Shown in pieces: positions 63,136 through 64,000 of a stretch of DNA of 64,000 nt (positions are counted from its first letter, which is position 1; the number at the start of each line of letters is the position of its first letter). Below the pieces are notes generated by a model. That model was not told the DNA's origin. It worked only from the letters and a program-made list of their open reading frames with translations, and made no database searches. This DNA is from Pyropia yezoensis (Eukaryota > Rhodophyta > Bangiophyceae > Bangiales > Bangiaceae). The position numbers and the translations under genes are program-made. Where the stretch lies: the NCBI GenBank assembly GCA_009829735.1, contig CM020618.1, forward strand, positions 36,246,894 to 36,310,893, read 5' to 3'.

Positions 63136-63840
63136 ATGGGCTCGGGGCTGGGCTGGTCCGGGGTCGACCTGACATGTCCGTGCCAGGCCTGGCTGGACAA
63201 GACGCGCGACAGCATGGTGGGGACGGCCCAGGTGGGGAGCGAGTTTTATGGCGGTGTGCGCAAGCAGTACCTAGACCTGATGCGCGCCCGTGGAGAGCTT
63301 CCGATGACCAGTGACCGCACGGTGGGGGCGGTGAAAAAGACCTGGGACAAAGTTAAGAAGGGGGCACACGCATTCGCGTCGTCTTTTTTGGCCGTGCAGC
63401 GCCTGCCGCTTACAGGAAATCCGTCGGAGGAGGCGGTTGTGCAGGGTGCGTTGGCCCAAGGCAAGGGCGCGGACATCTACGAGGCCATTCGCTGGCACCA
63501 AGCGCGCGTGGACGGGACTGAGCCGGACACTGGGGTGAAGCGGAAATACTATCCTCTCGAGAAGTACGTGCCATGCTGGAAGGTTTTGCGAAACTCTGAA
63601 AAGTGGAGCTGGACGGCCGGCGCGGCTGCCGCGTGGATCGGCACCCGCAGCAGCACCGACGGGAGCGGCGACAGCGATGTCGACGTGGACACGGACGACC
63701 CAACTGGTGGCCTTCGCAAGACTGGCAAAGTGGGGCGCGCAGCATGCAAGTTTGACCCGCGCACCCCAGGCAACAAGGCGGCAAAGCGTGGACGCACGGA
63801 AGACCTGGCGTCGGCGCGCGAGGTCCCATCGTGGGGGTAG
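63136..63840 (+). CDS. Myb/SANT- or NAM-associated-domain-like protein, possibly transposon-derived
   Basis: 234 residues from ATG 63136. Residues 18-60 (QAWLDKTRDSMVGTAQVG, then EFYGGVRKQYLDLMRAR) and 61-90 (RTVGAVKKTWDKVKKGAHAF) have the look of the tri-helical Myb/SANT-like domain common in algal, oomycete and plant proteins linked to PIF/Harbinger transposons. Residues 95-160 (SEEAVVQGALAQGKGADIYEAI, then PLEKYVPCWKVLRNSEKWSW) match the NAM-associated C-terminal pattern ending in CW-LR-S-KW. A basic acidic-Ser tail (SDVDVDTDDPTGG, KAAKRGR) may carry a nuclear localisation signal. It may bind DNA or partner a transposase. An upstream Pro-rich part was separated by chromovirus C. The last few codons run into a gypsy fragment, so the true C-terminus may be lost. 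Confidence 0.55.
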   Translation: MGSGLGWSGVDLTCPCQAWLDKTRDSMVGTAQVGSEFYGGVRKQYLDLMRARGELPMTSDRTVGAVKKTWDKVKKGAHAFASSFLAVQRLPLTGNPSEEAVVQGALAQGKGADIYEAIRWHQARVDGTEPDTGVKRKYYPLEKYVPCWKVLRNSEKWSWTAGAAAAWIGTRSSTDGSGDSDVDVDTDDPTGGLRKTGKVGRAACKFDPRTPGNKAAKRGRTEDLASAREVPSWG

Positions 63841-64000
63841 TCACGCGCTCGGGTCAGGCGTTGGACCCCGAGGCACCAGGGAACAAGAAGTACTTGCCCC
63901 TGTCCCTAGACGAGGTGATGAAGGCCCAGGCCGAGGACCCCTTCTGCAAGTCGCAGAGGGATACGCTGGATACGGTGGCGGGGACGCGGTTCTTTGTCGG
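63827..64000 (+). mobile_element. Gypsy pol fragment (RNase H-integrase linker), runs off the window
   Basis: One frame reads VVTRSGQALDPEAPGNKKYL, then DEVMKAQAEDPFCKSQRDTL, closely like the corresponding part of gypsy A's second copy near 40.15-40.25 kb. No LTR is visible at its left end, so it is a partial copy beginning at or inside the end of the Myb/SANT-like gene. Confidence 0.75.

Noticed and set aside
1-64000. CRISPR array or bacterial contamination
   Set aside because: Introns, chromoviruses, Mediator and eS7 genes show a nuclear eukaryotic origin; no regularly spaced short repeats were seen.

Overview
The window looks like nuclear DNA of a GC-rich, intron-poor, plastid-bearing eukaryote, most likely a bangiophyte red alga of the Porphyra/Pyropia type. 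That placement is inferred from composition and gene content and was not checked by a search. Host genes are single-exon or carry one or two introns of about 200-620 nt. Their flanks are full of G/C homopolymers (up to about 40 G), CCG/GCG microsatellites and proline/glycine/alanine shadow frames. Several proteins have plant-like relatives or plastid-type leaders. No rRNA, tRNA or CRISPR array was recognised.

The left part (1-27 kb) is genic. A Tc1/mariner deletion derivative lies at 202-957. It is followed by a three-exon MED20 (Mediator) gene on the minus strand (2297-4245), an SLC35/TPT-type transporter (+, 7772-9288), a voltage-gated K+ channel with a C-terminal Cys4 zinc ribbon (-, 10203-12496) and a PP2C phosphatase (+, 13646-16042). 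Then come a small probable plastid protein (-, 17096-17701), a PILS/auxin-efflux-family carrier (-, 18605-20752), an 800-bp MITE-like element (about 21482-22290), the Rab geranylgeranyltransferase alpha subunit (+, 22489-24021) and ribosomal protein eS7 (-, 24816-25403).

The middle (27.4-45.4 kb) is a nest of Ty3/gypsy LTR elements. An old family (A) forms an LTR-internal-LTR-internal-LTR-internal array. Its second LTR was split by a young chromovirus (B, 29467-38504, 644-bp LTRs, 5-bp target duplication ATGAG), and a solo LTR of another family sits in its second internal region (38931-39571).

To the right of the nest is a two-exon gene for a 988-residue P-loop NTPase/REase-like protein resembling Crinkler (CRN)/RHS proteins (46089-49255). 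It has a possible signal peptide and coiled coil in exon 1, and an array of heat-shock-element pentamers about 130-150 bp upstream. A GC-rich stretch and a ~355-bp tandem repeat array follow, the latter interrupted by a solo LTR related to B (52946-53598). A second chromovirus (C, 54598-62743, ~920-bp LTRs, duplication CCGCG) carries an extra double U1-type zinc-finger reading frame before gag and a solo LTR of yet another family in its RT. C split a host or transposon-derived gene whose right half encodes a Myb/SANT- or NAM-associated-like protein (63136-63840). The window ends in another gypsy pol fragment.

The host genes look like unrelated housekeeping and membrane genes with independent promoters, without operon logic. 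The candidates for novelty are the CRN/RHS-like gene with its stress-type promoter, the pre-gag zinc-finger frame of element C, the 45-nt exon that encodes exactly the K+ selectivity filter, and an apparent GTACGT-type 5' splice-site preference.
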